Positions 51,742 through 61,800 are shown, counted from the stretch's first letter. The stretch: DNA of 64,000 nucleotides from Salinisphaera dokdonensis (GCF_040361215.1 NZ_APND01000002.1:310001-374000), one strand, 5' to 3'. Made by a program: numbers and translations. Notes: generated from the letters alone by a model not told the origin.

Positions 51742-51882
51742 GCGAACGTACCTGCTGGATTACGGCGGCGCGGCGCCTGCAAAAGGCCGCTAGTTTAACA
51801 ACGCCGCGGCTGCGACCGGTGGTGCCGAGCATTCGTGGCCATGCATCGCTTTACCGGAATATAGACGACGCCACCCATGTAG

Positions 51883-51931
51883 TTGACATAGTCAACCGAT
51901 AAGGCGCAGCATTAAGTTGACTTAATCAACC
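51883..51931. promoter_or_regulatory. Twin MarR operators
   Basis: Two copies of GTTGA-N5-TCAAC lie at 51883-51897 and 51917-51931, 34 bp apart centre to centre, about three helical turns. The second ends 3 bp before the MarR start. They are probable autoregulatory sites for the MarR protein. Confidence 0.7.
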
Positions 51932-51934
51932 AAT

Positions 51935-52375
51935 ATGCTCATGACGAATCCGCCTGCTATCGGCGAATCGCTGCACCGCCTGCTCCATGCCTACCGGCGC
52001 GCCATGCGCGAAGGCCATGCCGCCGCCGGCATCGAACTGCCGGTCACGCATATCCGTGCGCTCAAGGGCGTTGCCCATTCCCGCAGCTGCTCGGCACAGA
52101 CCATCGCCGGCGCCCTGCGGCTCGATAAAGGCCAGATCTCTCGACTGATCAAGGACCTGCGAACCGATGGCCTGATCGAGCAGCGCCCCGACCCGGACGA
52201 CAGCCGCAGCCGCCGACTCTCGCTGACCGCGGAAGGCACGGCGATGGTCGAACGAATCACCGTGGTCGAAGCGAAGGCCGGCGAGCGTATGGCCGCCGGT
52301 CTGGATGACGCTCAGCTGCGCGACTTCGTCCGCCTCGCCGACGTCATGGCCGCCAACCTCGAAGACCAGGAATAG
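51935..52375 (+). CDS. MarR-family transcriptional regulator
   Basis: A 146-residue MarR protein (or 144 from the ATG at 51941). The winged helix is HSRSCSAQTIAGALRLDKGQISRLIKDLRTDGLIEQRPDPDDSRSRRLSLTAEGTAM, with the conserved DxRSRR wing. The operator sits so close to the start that there is no room for a ribosome-binding site, which suggests a leaderless message. It is 3 bp upstream of a siderophore-reductase-like gene and probably regulates both. Confidence 0.9.
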   Translation: MLMTNPPAIGESLHRLLHAYRRAMREGHAAAGIELPVTHIRALKGVAHSRSCSAQTIAGALRLDKGQISRLIKDLRTDGLIEQRPDPDDSRSRRLSLTAEGTAMVERITVVEAKAGERMAAGLDDAQLRDFVRLADVMAANLEDQE

Positions 52376-52378
52376 CTC

Positions 52379-53122
52379 ATGCCCCGTACCCCGCCCCGCA
52401 CCCTTATCGTACTCGCCAACCGGGCGCTGACGCCGCATATGCGCCGCGTCACGCTGGGTGGCGATGCCATGGCCGACTTCCCGGCCGACCAGGCCAGCGC
52501 CTACGTGAAGCTGATGCTGCCGCAGCCCGGCCTCGACAAGCCGGTGTTGCGCACCTACACCGTGCGCGAACAGCGCGCGGACGCCATCGATATCGATTTC
52601 GTCGTCCATGACCACGGCGGGCCGGCGTCGCGCTGGGCCGCGAGCGCCCGGGCCGGGGACACCATCGATGTCGGCGGCCCGGGCCCGACCAAACGCCTTG
52701 ATTCGGGCGCGGACTGGTTTCTGCTCATCGGCGACATGACGGCGCTACCCGCGATCAGCGCCAACCTGGAAATCCTGCCGGCCAGCGCGGTCGGCCACGC
52801 GATCATCGAAGTGGTCGACCGTGACGATATCCAGTCACTGGTCGCGCCGGCCGGCATTCAGATCGACTGGCTGATCAACCCACGGCCGGGCGAAGACAGC
52901 GATGCGCTCGTGGACGCCGTGCACGCACTGCACTGGCGAGAAGGCCAACCATCGATCTGGATCGCCTGCGAGTTCTCGGCCATGCGGCGGCTGCGCGAGC
53001 ACCTGAAAACAGAACGCGGCGTGGATCGCCGTGATCTTTATATCTCCAGCTACTGGAAACAGGGCAGCAACGAGGAAACCCACAAGCAGGAAAAACGTGC
53101 CGACGCGGATCAGGCCGCCTAG
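52379..53122 (+). CDS. Siderophore-interacting protein / ferric-siderophore reductase
   Basis: A 247-residue SIP-family flavoprotein. MRRVTLGGDAMADFP and RTYTVREQRADAIDIDFVVHDHGGPASRWA are the FAD-binding barrel with the RxYT motif, followed by GDTIDVGGPGP. The C-terminal NAD(P)H domain shows FLLIGDMTALPAISANLE and IWIACEFSAMRRLREHL, and ends with the DLYISSYWKQG signature. It reduces Fe(III)-siderophores in the cytoplasm to release iron. Coupled to a MarR regulator rather than Fur, it may respond to an aromatic or catechol-type signal. Its last 4 bp overlap the convergent LysR gene. Confidence 0.92.
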   Translation: MPRTPPRTLIVLANRALTPHMRRVTLGGDAMADFPADQASAYVKLMLPQPGLDKPVLRTYTVREQRADAIDIDFVVHDHGGPASRWAASARAGDTIDVGGPGPTKRLDSGADWFLLIGDMTALPAISANLEILPASAVGHAIIEVVDRDDIQSLVAPAGIQIDWLINPRPGEDSDALVDAVHALHWREGQPSIWIACEFSAMRRLREHLKTERGVDRRDLYISSYWKQGSNEETHKQEKRADADQAA

Positions 53123-54027
53123 CCGCCCGTAGTTTTCTGACTCGGCTCACCGGCCAGGCATGTTTGGATCGACGCCTGGCCGAGCGCCGCGGTGACGACA
53201 TCGCGCACCGCCCGCACCCGGGCAACACGCCGCAGGTCAGGATGCGTCAGCAGCCATAGATCGGTCGCGACGTCGTCGATCGGGGCCTGCAGGCGCACGA
53301 GCTGCGGGTCGGCGTCCGCCAGATAACAGGGCAGAACTGCGCGACCCGCGCCGCTACGCACGGCCGCACGCAGCCCGAGCAGGCTATCCATGCGATAGCG
53401 GAAAACCGACGCCCCTGATCGTTGCGCCATCCACGACTCGAGCGCCGGGAAGCTGACACTGTCGTCCAGTCCGAGCCAATCCAACTCGGACAGCGCGTCA
53501 TCGTCTGTGCTGGCCGGGCCATAAACCGCCAGCGCGACTCGCCCCAGTCGGCGCGCGATCAGCGCCTCCGGCGGCTTGGCGATCGGGCGGATGGCCATAT
53601 CCGCCTGCCGACGGGTGAGATTGAACGGCTCGTTGGAGATCGCGATTTCCAGCGCAATGTCCGGATAAGTGCTCCGGCATTCCGCCAGCACCGGCGCCAG
53701 CAGCCCTTCGAAGAGCGTATCCGTGGTCGTCAGTCGCACCGTGCCGGACGGCCGTTGATCGCGCCCGACCACGCGGCGCTGCACGCCGAAGACTTCCTGC
53801 TCGACGCGTGCCGCCGCTGCGGCCATATCGTCGCCGGCAACCGTAGGCGTGTAACCCGCTCGGTCGCGTTCGAACAGCGTCACCCCCAGGCGCGCCTCAA
53901 GCGCGTTCAGGCGCCGGAAGACGGTCGCGTGGCTGACCGACAGCGACCGCCCCGCCCCGGCCAGAGAGCCCGCTCTCGCGATGGCCAATGCCAGGCGCAG
54001 CTCATCCCAGCTGAAATCTTCTTGCAT
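53119..54027 (-). CDS. LysR-family transcriptional regulator
   Basis: A 302-residue LysR protein. The HTH is SWDELRLALAIARAGSLAGAGRSLSVSHATVFRRLNALEARLGVTLFERD, the less common LysR subgroup with HATVFRR. The effector-binding domain runs from about residue 95. It is divergent from the quinone-reductase gene at 54118, its likely target, and convergent with the siderophore-reductase gene. A 14-bp perfect dyad, TTGCATTGATGCAA at 54022-54035, overlaps its own start. Confidence 0.9.
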   Translation of the reverse strand: MQEDFSWDELRLALAIARAGSLAGAGRSLSVSHATVFRRLNALEARLGVTLFERDRAGYTPTVAGDDMAAAAARVEQEVFGVQRRVVGRDQRPSGTVRLTTTDTLFEGLLAPVLAECRSTYPDIALEIAISNEPFNLTRRQADMAIRPIAKPPEALIARRLGRVALAVYGPASTDDDALSELDWLGLDDSVSFPALESWMAQRSGASVFRYRMDSLLGLRAAVRSGAGRAVLPCYLADADPQLVRLQAPIDDVATDLWLLTHPDLRRVARVRAVRDVVTAALGQASIQTCLAGEPSQKTTGG

Positions 54028-54059
54028 TGATGCAAACTCGATTATCTATTCTGGCTAAT
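54022..54059. promoter_or_regulatory. Candidate LysR operators between the regulator and the quinone reductase
   Basis: A perfect 14-bp dyad TTGCATTGATGCAA (54022-54035) overlaps the regulator start, and ATTA-N11-TAAT (54041-54059) fits the LysR T-N11-A pattern. They sit in the 90-bp divergent gap. Confidence 0.4.
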
Positions 54060-54117
54060 TCTATTTCATACCCGCAACGATCACGCTAAGTGGCTCACCC
54101 ACACAACGCGTTTCGCC

Positions 54118-54867
54118 ATGCATGCCCTGATCGTTCATTGCCACCCGGAACCACAGTCGTTCAACGCGGCGCTAACCCGCATCACGCGCGAAACGCTGAG
54201 CGCGGGCGGCGCGAGCGTGGTCATCTCCGACCTGTATGCCGAGGGATTTGACCCGTTTGAAGGCCCGAGCCACTACACGGCGCGCGCCGACGCCGATTAT
54301 TTCTCCGCGCTGGCCGAACAACGCCATGCGGGCAACAACGACTCGCGCCCGGCCGATGTCAAACGCGAGATCGAGCGCCTGGAACGCGCCGACCTGGTGG
54401 TACTGCAATTCCCGCTCTGGTGGCATGCCCAGCCGGCCATGCTCAAGGGCTGGTTCGACCGGGTGTTCGTCTATGGCGGGCTTTACACCGGCCGGCGGCG
54501 CTACGACGAAGGCCATTTCCGCGGCAAGCGGGCAATGCTGTCCGTCACCACCGGCGGGCCGGCGCATACGTTCTCGCCCTATGGCCGTGGCGGCCCGATC
54601 GAACGCCTGCTGTGGCCGATTCACTACTCGCTGCACTACATGGGTTTCGACGTACTGCCACCGTTCGTTGCCCACGGCATCCAGGGTGGCGGCATCGCCT
54701 ATCAGGACCGGGCCGCTTTCGATGCCCATCTGAACGACGCCAAGACCCGCTGGGCCGAGCGCCTGCGCCGGATCGACGACAGCGAGCGTATCCCCTTTAC
54801 CGGCTGGCGAGACTGGGACGACGACGGCGTGCTCGCCTGCGAGCATCCGCAGCGCTGGCTAGGCTAG
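54118..54867 (+). CDS. NAD(P)H dehydrogenase (quinone), NQO1/MdaB-like
   Basis: A 249-residue flavodoxin-fold enzyme. MHALIVHCHPEPQSFNAALT is the FAD-phosphate loop; LERADLVVLQFPLWWHAQPAMLKGWFDRVFVYGGLY and SVTTGGPAHTFSPYGRGGPIERLLWPIHYSLHYMGFDVLPPFVAHG are strongly diagnostic of the NQO1/MdaB family. It performs two-electron quinone reduction, avoiding semiquinone radicals. It is paired with a divergent LysR regulator, echoing the LysR-azoreductase pair at 1-3 kb. Confidence 0.93.
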   Translation: MHALIVHCHPEPQSFNAALTRITRETLSAGGASVVISDLYAEGFDPFEGPSHYTARADADYFSALAEQRHAGNNDSRPADVKREIERLERADLVVLQFPLWWHAQPAMLKGWFDRVFVYGGLYTGRRRYDEGHFRGKRAMLSVTTGGPAHTFSPYGRGGPIERLLWPIHYSLHYMGFDVLPPFVAHGIQGGGIAYQDRAAFDAHLNDAKTRWAERLRRIDDSERIPFTGWRDWDDDGVLACEHPQRWLG

Positions 54868-54877
54868 CGCCACCCAT

Positions 54878-54907
54878 AAAAAAACCGCCCCGGCGGACCG
54901 GGGCGGT
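54878..54907 (-). terminator. Terminator of metE, possibly bidirectional
   Basis: Perfect arms ACCGCCCCGG and CCGGGGCGGT around a 4-base loop are followed on the minus strand by seven Ts. It lies 58 bp beyond the metE stop and 11 bp beyond the convergent quinone-reductase stop. Confidence 0.9.
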
Positions 54908-54964
54908 GACGCTACGATCGGACCAGGACCGCAGCGACGGGGACTGCCATTTTCAGGGTCAGGT

Positions 54965-57238
54965 TCAGGCGGCCTTGGCGCGCAGTTCGCGGGCCGCGTC
55001 GACCATGTGCTTGAGCGCGGGCTCGACCTCGGCCCAGCCGCGGGTCTTGAGGCCACAATCCGGGTTCACCCAGACCCGCTCCGCGGGCAGCACTTCGGTC
55101 GCCTTCTTGAGCAGTTCGATCATCTCCTGCTTGTCCGGCACCCGCGGGCTGTGGATGTCGTAGACGCCCGGGCCGATCTCGTTCGGATACTTGAACTGCA
55201 CGAAGGCGTCCAGCAGCTCCATCTGCGAGCGCGACGTCTCGATGGAGATGCAGTCGGCATCCATGTCGGCGATCGCCTCGATGATGTCGTTGAACTCCGA
55301 ATAGCACATATGGGTATGGATCTGGGTGTCGTCAGCGACGCCACAGGAGGCGAGCCGGAAGCATTCGACCGCCCATTCCAGATAGGCATCCCAATCGGCA
55401 CGGCGTAGCGGCAGGCCTTCGCGAAAAGCGGCCTCGTCGATCTGGATGGCAGCCAGACCGGCGGCTTCCAGATCCACCACCTCGTCGCGAATGGCGAGCG
55501 CGACCTGCTTCACGGTCTCGGAACGCGGCTGGTCGTCGCGCACGAACGCCCACTGCACCATGGTGACCGGGCCGGTGAGCATGCCCTTCATCGGCTTGTC
55601 GGTTAGCGACTGGGCGTACTTCGACCATTTCACGGTCATGGCTTGCGGCCGCGAGACGTCGCCGAAGATGATCGGCGGCTTCACGTAGCGACTGCCGTAA
55701 CTCTGCACCCAGCCGAACTTGGTGAAGGCATAGCCGGCGAGCTGTTCGCCGAAGTACTCGACCATATCGTTACGCTCGAATTCGCCGTGCACGAGCATGT
55801 CGAAGCCCATGTCTTCCTGCATCTTCACGGCTTCGGCGATCTTTTCTTCCAGGAACGCGTCGTACTCGGCGTCCGGCAGGCTGCCTTTCTTGTGGGCCGC
55901 GCGTGCCTTGCGCACTTCCTGGGTCTGCGGAAAAGAGCCGATCGTCGTTGTCGGATAGGCCGGCAGGTCCAGCTTGGCGTGCTGGCTAGCCGCGCGATCG
56001 GCATAAGGCGCGCCGCGCTGCATGTCCTTGTCGGCAGCGGCCTCGGCGCGACGCTTCACGGCGGCATCGTGGATACGAGCAGAATCCGCGCGATCGGCCA
56101 TGGCCTGCTTGTTCGCCGCCAGCATGGTCTTGTCGATCTTGCTGTCGGCCGCGTTGGCGATGAACACGATCTCGTCGAGTTTTTCCTCCGCGAAAGCGAG
56201 CCAGTTCTTGAACTCGTCGTCAAGCTTGGTTTCGCTACGCAGCGTGACCGGCGAATGCAGCAGCGAACAGCTGGGGCCGACGATCAGACGCTCCGCGCCA
56301 ATCTCGCCTTTGACGGTCTCGATCGTGGCGAGCGCGCGTTCCAGATCGGTCTTCCAGATATTGCGCCCATCGATGATGCCGACGGAGAGATATTTCTCGT
56401 CGTCCAACCGCGCAGCGACAACTTCGGCTTCCTTGAGACCGCGCACCGCGTCGATATGCAGTGCTGCGACCGGCAGCGACGTGAACAACTCCATGTTGTC
56501 GGCAAGCTGGCCGAAGTAGTTGGCGACCATGATCTTGATGCCGTCGACCTGGGCCAGCTTGGCATAGGCTTTTTCGATGACCGCGCGCTGGGTGTCGTCG
56601 AGATCGAGCGAGAAGATCGGCTCGTCGATCTGCAGCCATTCGGCGCCATCGGCCGCCAGCTTCTCGGCGATCTGCACGTAGACATCGATCAGCGAGTCGG
56701 CAAGATCGAACTTGTTCAGGCCCGAGCCGTCAGTGACCTTGCCCAGCGTGAGATAGGTGGCCGGGCCGACCATCACCGGCTTTGTGGTGATGCCCTGCGC
56801 TTTCGCCTCGGCGAATTCGTCGAAGATTTTGGAACCGACCAGGTTGAACGTCGTGTTCTGCGTGAACTCCGGGACGAGGTAGTGGTAGTTGGTATCGAAC
56901 CACTTCGTCATCTCGCAGGCGATCGCGCCCTGAGTACCGCGCGCCATGTCGAAGGCGACGTCGATATTCATATTCGAGCCGTCCCAGCCGAAACGCTCGG
57001 GCACATTGCCGATGAGACAGGACAGCCCCAGCACCTGATCGTAGAAAGAGAAATCGTTGGACGGGATCAGATCGATACCGGCTGATTTCTGCTTGGCCCA
57101 GTTGCTACGGCGCAATTCCGCGCCCGTGGCCTCAAGGCCGGCACGGTCGAGATCGCCTTTCCAGTAGGCTTCGGTCGCTTTCTTGAGTTCGCGGCGTTCG
57201 CCGATGCGAGGGAATCCGAGATTCTGGGAAATTGTCAT
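54965..57238 (-). CDS. metE: Cobalamin-independent methionine synthase
   Basis: A 757-residue MetE with two barrel domains. The N-terminal start NLGFPRIGERRELKKATEAYWKG is canonical. The C-terminal catalytic barrel shows TTIGSFPQTQEVRKAR, LVHGEFERNDMVEYFGEQLAG, the zinc ligands in IHTHMCYSEFND, the further glutamate in the DEAAFREGLPLR segment, and the terminal NPDCGLKTRGW cysteine ligand. It transfers methyl from 5-methyl-tetrahydropteroyl-triglutamate to homocysteine. The ATG at 57238 follows AGGAG; a GTG two codons upstream is possible. It is divergent from metR. Confidence 0.97.
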   Translation of the reverse strand: MTISQNLGFPRIGERRELKKATEAYWKGDLDRAGLEATGAELRRSNWAKQKSAGIDLIPSNDFSFYDQVLGLSCLIGNVPERFGWDGSNMNIDVAFDMARGTQGAIACEMTKWFDTNYHYLVPEFTQNTTFNLVGSKIFDEFAEAKAQGITTKPVMVGPATYLTLGKVTDGSGLNKFDLADSLIDVYVQIAEKLAADGAEWLQIDEPIFSLDLDDTQRAVIEKAYAKLAQVDGIKIMVANYFGQLADNMELFTSLPVAALHIDAVRGLKEAEVVAARLDDEKYLSVGIIDGRNIWKTDLERALATIETVKGEIGAERLIVGPSCSLLHSPVTLRSETKLDDEFKNWLAFAEEKLDEIVFIANAADSKIDKTMLAANKQAMADRADSARIHDAAVKRRAEAAADKDMQRGAPYADRAASQHAKLDLPAYPTTTIGSFPQTQEVRKARAAHKKGSLPDAEYDAFLEEKIAEAVKMQEDMGFDMLVHGEFERNDMVEYFGEQLAGYAFTKFGWVQSYGSRYVKPPIIFGDVSRPQAMTVKWSKYAQSLTDKPMKGMLTGPVTMVQWAFVRDDQPRSETVKQVALAIRDEVVDLEAAGLAAIQIDEAAFREGLPLRRADWDAYLEWAVECFRLASCGVADDTQIHTHMCYSEFNDIIEAIADMDADCISIETSRSQMELLDAFVQFKYPNEIGPGVYDIHSPRVPDKQEMIELLKKATEVLPAERVWVNPDCGLKTRGWAEVEPALKHMVDAARELRAKAA

Positions 57239-57333
57239 GGCCACTCCTGTCTTTGCCGGGCGAGACAGGCAGACAATGCTGCCCGTCGCGTCCGGCGTGA
57301 TTCGATGGCCGAAACTCTATAGCGCTCGTTCAA

Positions 57334-57377
57334 TGAATAAAATTGGTATATTTGCATCGATGCATGACCAATATTCA
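57334..57377. promoter_or_regulatory. metE-metR divergent control region with nested dyads
   Basis: TGAATA-AAATTGGT at 57334-57347 and ACCAATATTCA at 57367-57377 are inverted copies, and between them lies a perfect 12-bp dyad TGCATCGATGCA at 57353-57364. TGAA/TTCA half-sites are the known MetR recognition elements, so this block is the probable MetR-homocysteine control site for metE and metR. Confidence 0.6.
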
Positions 57378-57385
57378 TTGATCAA

Positions 57386-58312
57386 ATGATCGAACGGATG
57401 CACCTGAGTATCCTGCGCGAGATCGAGCGCGAGGGCTCGCTGACCGCAGCAGCCAAGGCATTGCACCTGAGCCAGTCGGCCCTGAGTCATGCGATCCGCA
57501 AGCTGGAGACACGCTCCGGCACGGCGATCTGGGTCCGCGAGGGCCGGCGCGTACGGCTGACCACCGCCGGCGAGCATCTGCTCGCGGCAGCGAACCGGTT
57601 GCTGCCGCAGCTCGAGCGTGTCGACGCGGTGCTTGCCGAACACGCGACCGGCGAACGCGGCTCGCTGCGTATCGGCATGGAATGTCACCCCTGCTACCGG
57701 TGGCTGCTCAAGGTCGTCGAACCGTATCTGTGCGAATGGCCCGGCGTGGATATCGACGTGGTGCAGCAGTTCCAGTTCGGCGGCATGGCTGCCCTGTTCA
57801 ATCACGAGATCGATATTCTCGTCACCCCCGACCCGCTACGGAAGAAGGGCGTGTACTTCGAGCCGGTCTTCGACTATGAACAAGTGCTGGCCGTATCAGC
57901 CGATCATCGCCTGGCCGGCGCCGCGCACGTGACGGCCGAGGATCTGACCGGCGAAACGCTACTGGCGTATCCCGTGGATACCGCGCGGCTGGATATCTAC
58001 ACCCAACTTTTGACGCCGGCCGGCTTCAGCCCACGTCGGCACAAGACGATCGAATCGACCGACATCATGCTGCAACTGGTCGCCGCCGGGCGCGGCGTGG
58101 CAGCGCTGCCGCGCTGGCTTGTCGCGGAATACGGCCAGCGGCAGGCGCTGGCTGCCGTCTCGCTCGGACCGCAGGGCATCCCCAAGCAGATTCATCTGGG
58201 CGTGCGCGAGCCGGATCGCGGGCTGCGGCATGTTGCGGGGTTTCTGGAACTGGCGGCGAGCCTGTCGCAGCAAGACGGGGACTCGGCGGCAACACCCGCG
58301 GACATCGCTTGA
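57386..58312 (+). CDS. metR: MetR, LysR-family activator of methionine synthesis
   Basis: A 308-residue LysR regulator. MIERMHLSILREIEREGSLTAAAKALHLSQSALSHAIRKLE, with the GMECHPCYRWL segment at the start of the effector domain, is characteristic of MetR. Homocysteine is the known co-activator. It is divergent from metE. In this organism it probably activates metE when homocysteine accumulates. The ATG at 57386 overlaps none of the dyads. Confidence 0.93.
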   Translation: MIERMHLSILREIEREGSLTAAAKALHLSQSALSHAIRKLETRSGTAIWVREGRRVRLTTAGEHLLAAANRLLPQLERVDAVLAEHATGERGSLRIGMECHPCYRWLLKVVEPYLCEWPGVDIDVVQQFQFGGMAALFNHEIDILVTPDPLRKKGVYFEPVFDYEQVLAVSADHRLAGAAHVTAEDLTGETLLAYPVDTARLDIYTQLLTPAGFSPRRHKTIESTDIMLQLVAAGRGVAALPRWLVAEYGQRQALAAVSLGPQGIPKQIHLGVREPDRGLRHVAGFLELAASLSQQDGDSAATPADIA

Positions 58313-58343
58313 GACGCGGCCCATGAAACTCACACGCACACGA

Positions 58344-58373
58344 AACTGCGCGACCCGGTCGGATCGCGCAGTT
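58344..58373 (+). terminator. Perfect hairpin after metR
   Basis: AACTGCGCGA and TCGCGCAGTT form a 10-bp perfect stem around a 10-base loop, 31 bp past the metR stop. There is no T run, so it may be a Rho-assisted or weak terminator in the gap convergent with rpmE2. Confidence 0.4.
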
Positions 58374-58486
58374 CGTGACAAGCGTTGCAGAAGTCGCGCT
58401 CAGCCGTATCGAAACGTTCGAAGACTGAAACGCCGCACCGACACTGCGCGTCGGTGCGCCCGGCCTGGGCCGGGCAGAAGCAGTTC

Positions 58487-58747
58487 TTACTGCTTCTTGC
58501 CCTTCATCATGCCAAAGCGCCGATTGAAGCGCTCGACCTTGCCGGTCGTGTCCATGATGTTCTGCTTTCCGGTATAGAACGGGTGCGTGGCGCTGGTGAC
58601 TTCCAGCTTCACGAGCGGATACTCGTTGCCGTCTTCCCACTCGATGGTCTCGTTGGACTCGATGGTCGAGCGCGTCAGAAACGCAAAGTCGCCGCCCATG
58701 TCCTTGAAAACAACGGGGCGATAGTTGGGATGAATGTCTTTCTGCAT
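58487..58747 (-). CDS. rpmE2: 50S ribosomal protein L31 type B (cysteine-free)
   Basis: An 86-residue L31 of the B type. MQKDIHPNYRPVVFKDMGGDFAFLTRSTI and the HPFYTGKQNIMDTTGKVERFNRRFGM core are diagnostic. There is no cysteine anywhere, so it lacks the zinc knuckle of type A L31. Such paralogues commonly replace the zinc form during zinc starvation and are often Zur-regulated. I see no Zur box immediately upstream here (58748-58833), so it may be constitutive or the only L31. Confidence 0.95.
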   Translation of the reverse strand: MQKDIHPNYRPVVFKDMGGDFAFLTRSTIESNETIEWEDGNEYPLVKLEVTSATHPFYTGKQNIMDTTGKVERFNRRFGMMKGKKQ

Positions 58748-58833
58748 GGCCTGCTATCTCGACTGTCTGTCGTTCGTTGAAAACTGAAGCTGCTTGTCTC
58801 TACCGCGTTGCCTGCTGTCCCGTTATCCGGGCA

Positions 58834-61800
58834 TCAGGACAGACGCGTCAGGGCCAGCGTGATGTTCGCGCCGTCGATCTCGAACGCCTGCTCGACGTCG
58901 CCCGTCGGTTCGGCGTCCGGCGCATAGGCTTCGGCGAGGGTCTCGCGTGCCATCATCGTCCCGTGGGCTTCGATGGCCTTCGCCAGATCGTTGTCGGCGC
59001 GATACTGCACCCGAATCCGATCGGCGACATGAAACTCTGCCTGCTTGCGCAGCCGCTGTACGCGGTTGATCACTTCGCGCGCCAGCCCGCGTTCGCGTAG
59101 TGAATCAGTCAGTGTACTATCAAGTGCCACCGTGACGCCATCCTCGCGTCCGACCAGCCAGCCCTCGACGCCCTCGGCGGAGACGAGCAGGTCGCCCTCG
59201 CCCAGTTCTATGGGCTCGCCGTCGGCGGTCACGGTGATCGCGTTGTCGCGCATGTAGGCCGCGATGTCGGCATCGCCCAACTGCGCGACGGCCGCCGCGA
59301 CTGTCTTCATCTGCTTGCCCAGCCGCTTGCCCAGCGTCTTGAAGTTGGGCTTCGCACTGCGCTTGACCAGATCGCCCTCGCCGGCGACGAATTCGATGGC
59401 GTCGATGTTGACCTCGTCGCGCACGATCGCGGCGACCGCCTCGACATCGGCGCGCGCCACGCCCGGCTCCTCGACGACGAGAATACGACCGAGCGGCTGC
59501 CGGACGTTGATCGAAGCCTCGTTACGCAGCGCCAGCGTGTTGCCCACGATCGCCCGCGCCAGCGCCATGCGGCGCTCGAGATCGGCATCCACAAGCTCGG
59601 CATCGGCAGCCGGGAAATCGGCCAGATGTACCGAGGCCCGTACGCCGGTCTGCTCACTGACGTGGCTGTAGAGCCAGTCCGAGAAGAACGGCGCGATCGG
59701 CGCCATCATGGCGGCGACGTCGCGCAGGCAGGTGAGCGTGGTGTGATAGGCCGCGCGCTTGTCTGCGACGGCTTCATCACTGGCTTCGCCGCCGGCCTCA
59801 GCTGTCGAATCTGCTCGGGCCCCGGCCCAGAAACGGGCCCGGCTGCGGCGGATATACCAGTTCGACAACGCATCGATGAAGCGCTCGACCGCGCGCGCCG
59901 CACGGGTCGGATTGTATTCGTCCAGTGCCGCGGTCGCCTCGGCCGAGGTGGACTGCAGGCGCGACAGGATCCAGCGATCCAGTTCCGGGCGATCGGCCAC
60001 GGCCGGCGCCGGCGTGTCGGCAGAAAAGCCGTCGATGTTGGCGTAGGTCGCGAAGAACGAATAGACGTTCTCAAGCGTGCCGAACACCTTGGTGCGCGTG
60101 TCACGCAGGCCACGCTCAGCGTACTTGGTGTTGTCCCAGGGCTGGGAGCTGGCGAGCATGTACCAGCGGATGACGTCCGCGCCGTGACTGTCCAGCGCCT
60201 CGAACGGATCGACCGTGTTGCCCTTGGACTTGGACATCTTCTCGCCGTTGGCATCCAGCAGGAGACCGTTGACGATGACGTTCTTGTAGGCCGGCGAGTC
60301 CTTGATGAGCGTGCCGATGGCATGCAGCGAGTAGAACCAGCCACGGGTCTGATCCACGCCTTCGCAGATGAAATCTGCCGGGAAGTTGGCCTCGAAGGCC
60401 TCCTTGTTTTCGAACGGATAGTGCCACTGGGCGAACGGCATGGCGCCCGAGTCAAACCACACGTCGATGATCTCGGGCACGCGGCGCATAGTGCCGCCGT
60501 CCTTGGCCGGCCAGGTGATCGCATCGACCTGCGGCTTGTGCAGGTCGAGCGTGTCGTCGGCGGCGACCTGATCGCCGGCGTACTCGCGCAGTTCGTCGAT
60601 CGAGCCGATCACGACGATATCGTTCTCGTCGCGATCATTGACCCAGATCGGCAGCGGCGTACCCCAGTAGCGATGCCGGGACAGCGCCCAGTCCACGTTA
60701 TTGGCCAGCCAGTCGCCGAAACGGCCGGTGCCGACATGCGGCGGATGCCAGTCGATCCGGTCGTTGTACTCGACCAGCTTGTCCTTGTGCTGTTGCGTGG
60801 CGACGAACCAGGACTCGACCGGGTAATTCATCAAAGGCGTGCCCTTGCGCCAGTCGTGCGGGTAGTTATGCACCGTCACCTGTTGCGAGAACAGCAAGCC
60901 GCGATCCTTGAGATCGCGCGCGATCGGCTTGTCGGCATCCTTGAACCACAGCCCGCCGACCAACGGGAAATCGGCACGAAAATGGCCGTTGCGCTCGACC
61001 GGATTGAAGACCGGCATGCCTTCGGCTGCGGTGACGGTGAAGTCGTCCGCGCCGAACGCCGGCGCTTCGTGGGCGATGCCCGTGCCGTCGTCGGTGGTGA
61101 TGAAATCGGCCGCGATCACCCGCCAGGCGTTTTCGGCCTCGGGATCGTCGGCGAAACAGTCGTAAGGCGGCTTGTAGCGCTTGCCGATCAGCGCATCGGC
61201 ACCGAAGGTCTCGAGGATTTCGGCGTCCTCGCCCAGCGTGGCGGTCACGCAGTCCTTGGCCACGATATAGACCGAGCCGTCCTCGGCGCGCGCCTTGGCG
61301 TATTCGATGTTCGGCCCGACGGCCACCGCCACGTTGGACGGCATGGTCCAGGGCGTGGTCGTCCAGGCCAGAATCGCAACATCGGGCTCGTCCTCGAGGA
61401 AGAACTTCACCGTGATCGACGGATCCTGAACTTCCTTGTAGCCGAGGCTGACCTCGTGCGAGGACAGCACCGTGCCCGAGCCCGGCGAATACCAGTGGAT
61501 CTTGTGACCCTTGTAGAGCAGGCCCTGCTCGTGCAGCTGCTTGAGCAACCACCAGACCGATTCGATGTATTCGTTGGAAAACGTCACATACGGCGCATCG
61601 AGATCGACCCAGTAGCCGATCCGACGGGTGAGTTCGTCCCACTGATTCTTGTAGCGCAGCACCGATTCGCGGCAGGCCGCGTTGTATTCGGCGATGCCAT
61701 AGTTTTCAATGTCCTCGCGCGACTGCAGACCGAGTTCCTTCTCGACCTCGATCTCGACCGGCAGCCCGTGGGTGTCCCAGCCGGCTTTGCGATCGACGCG

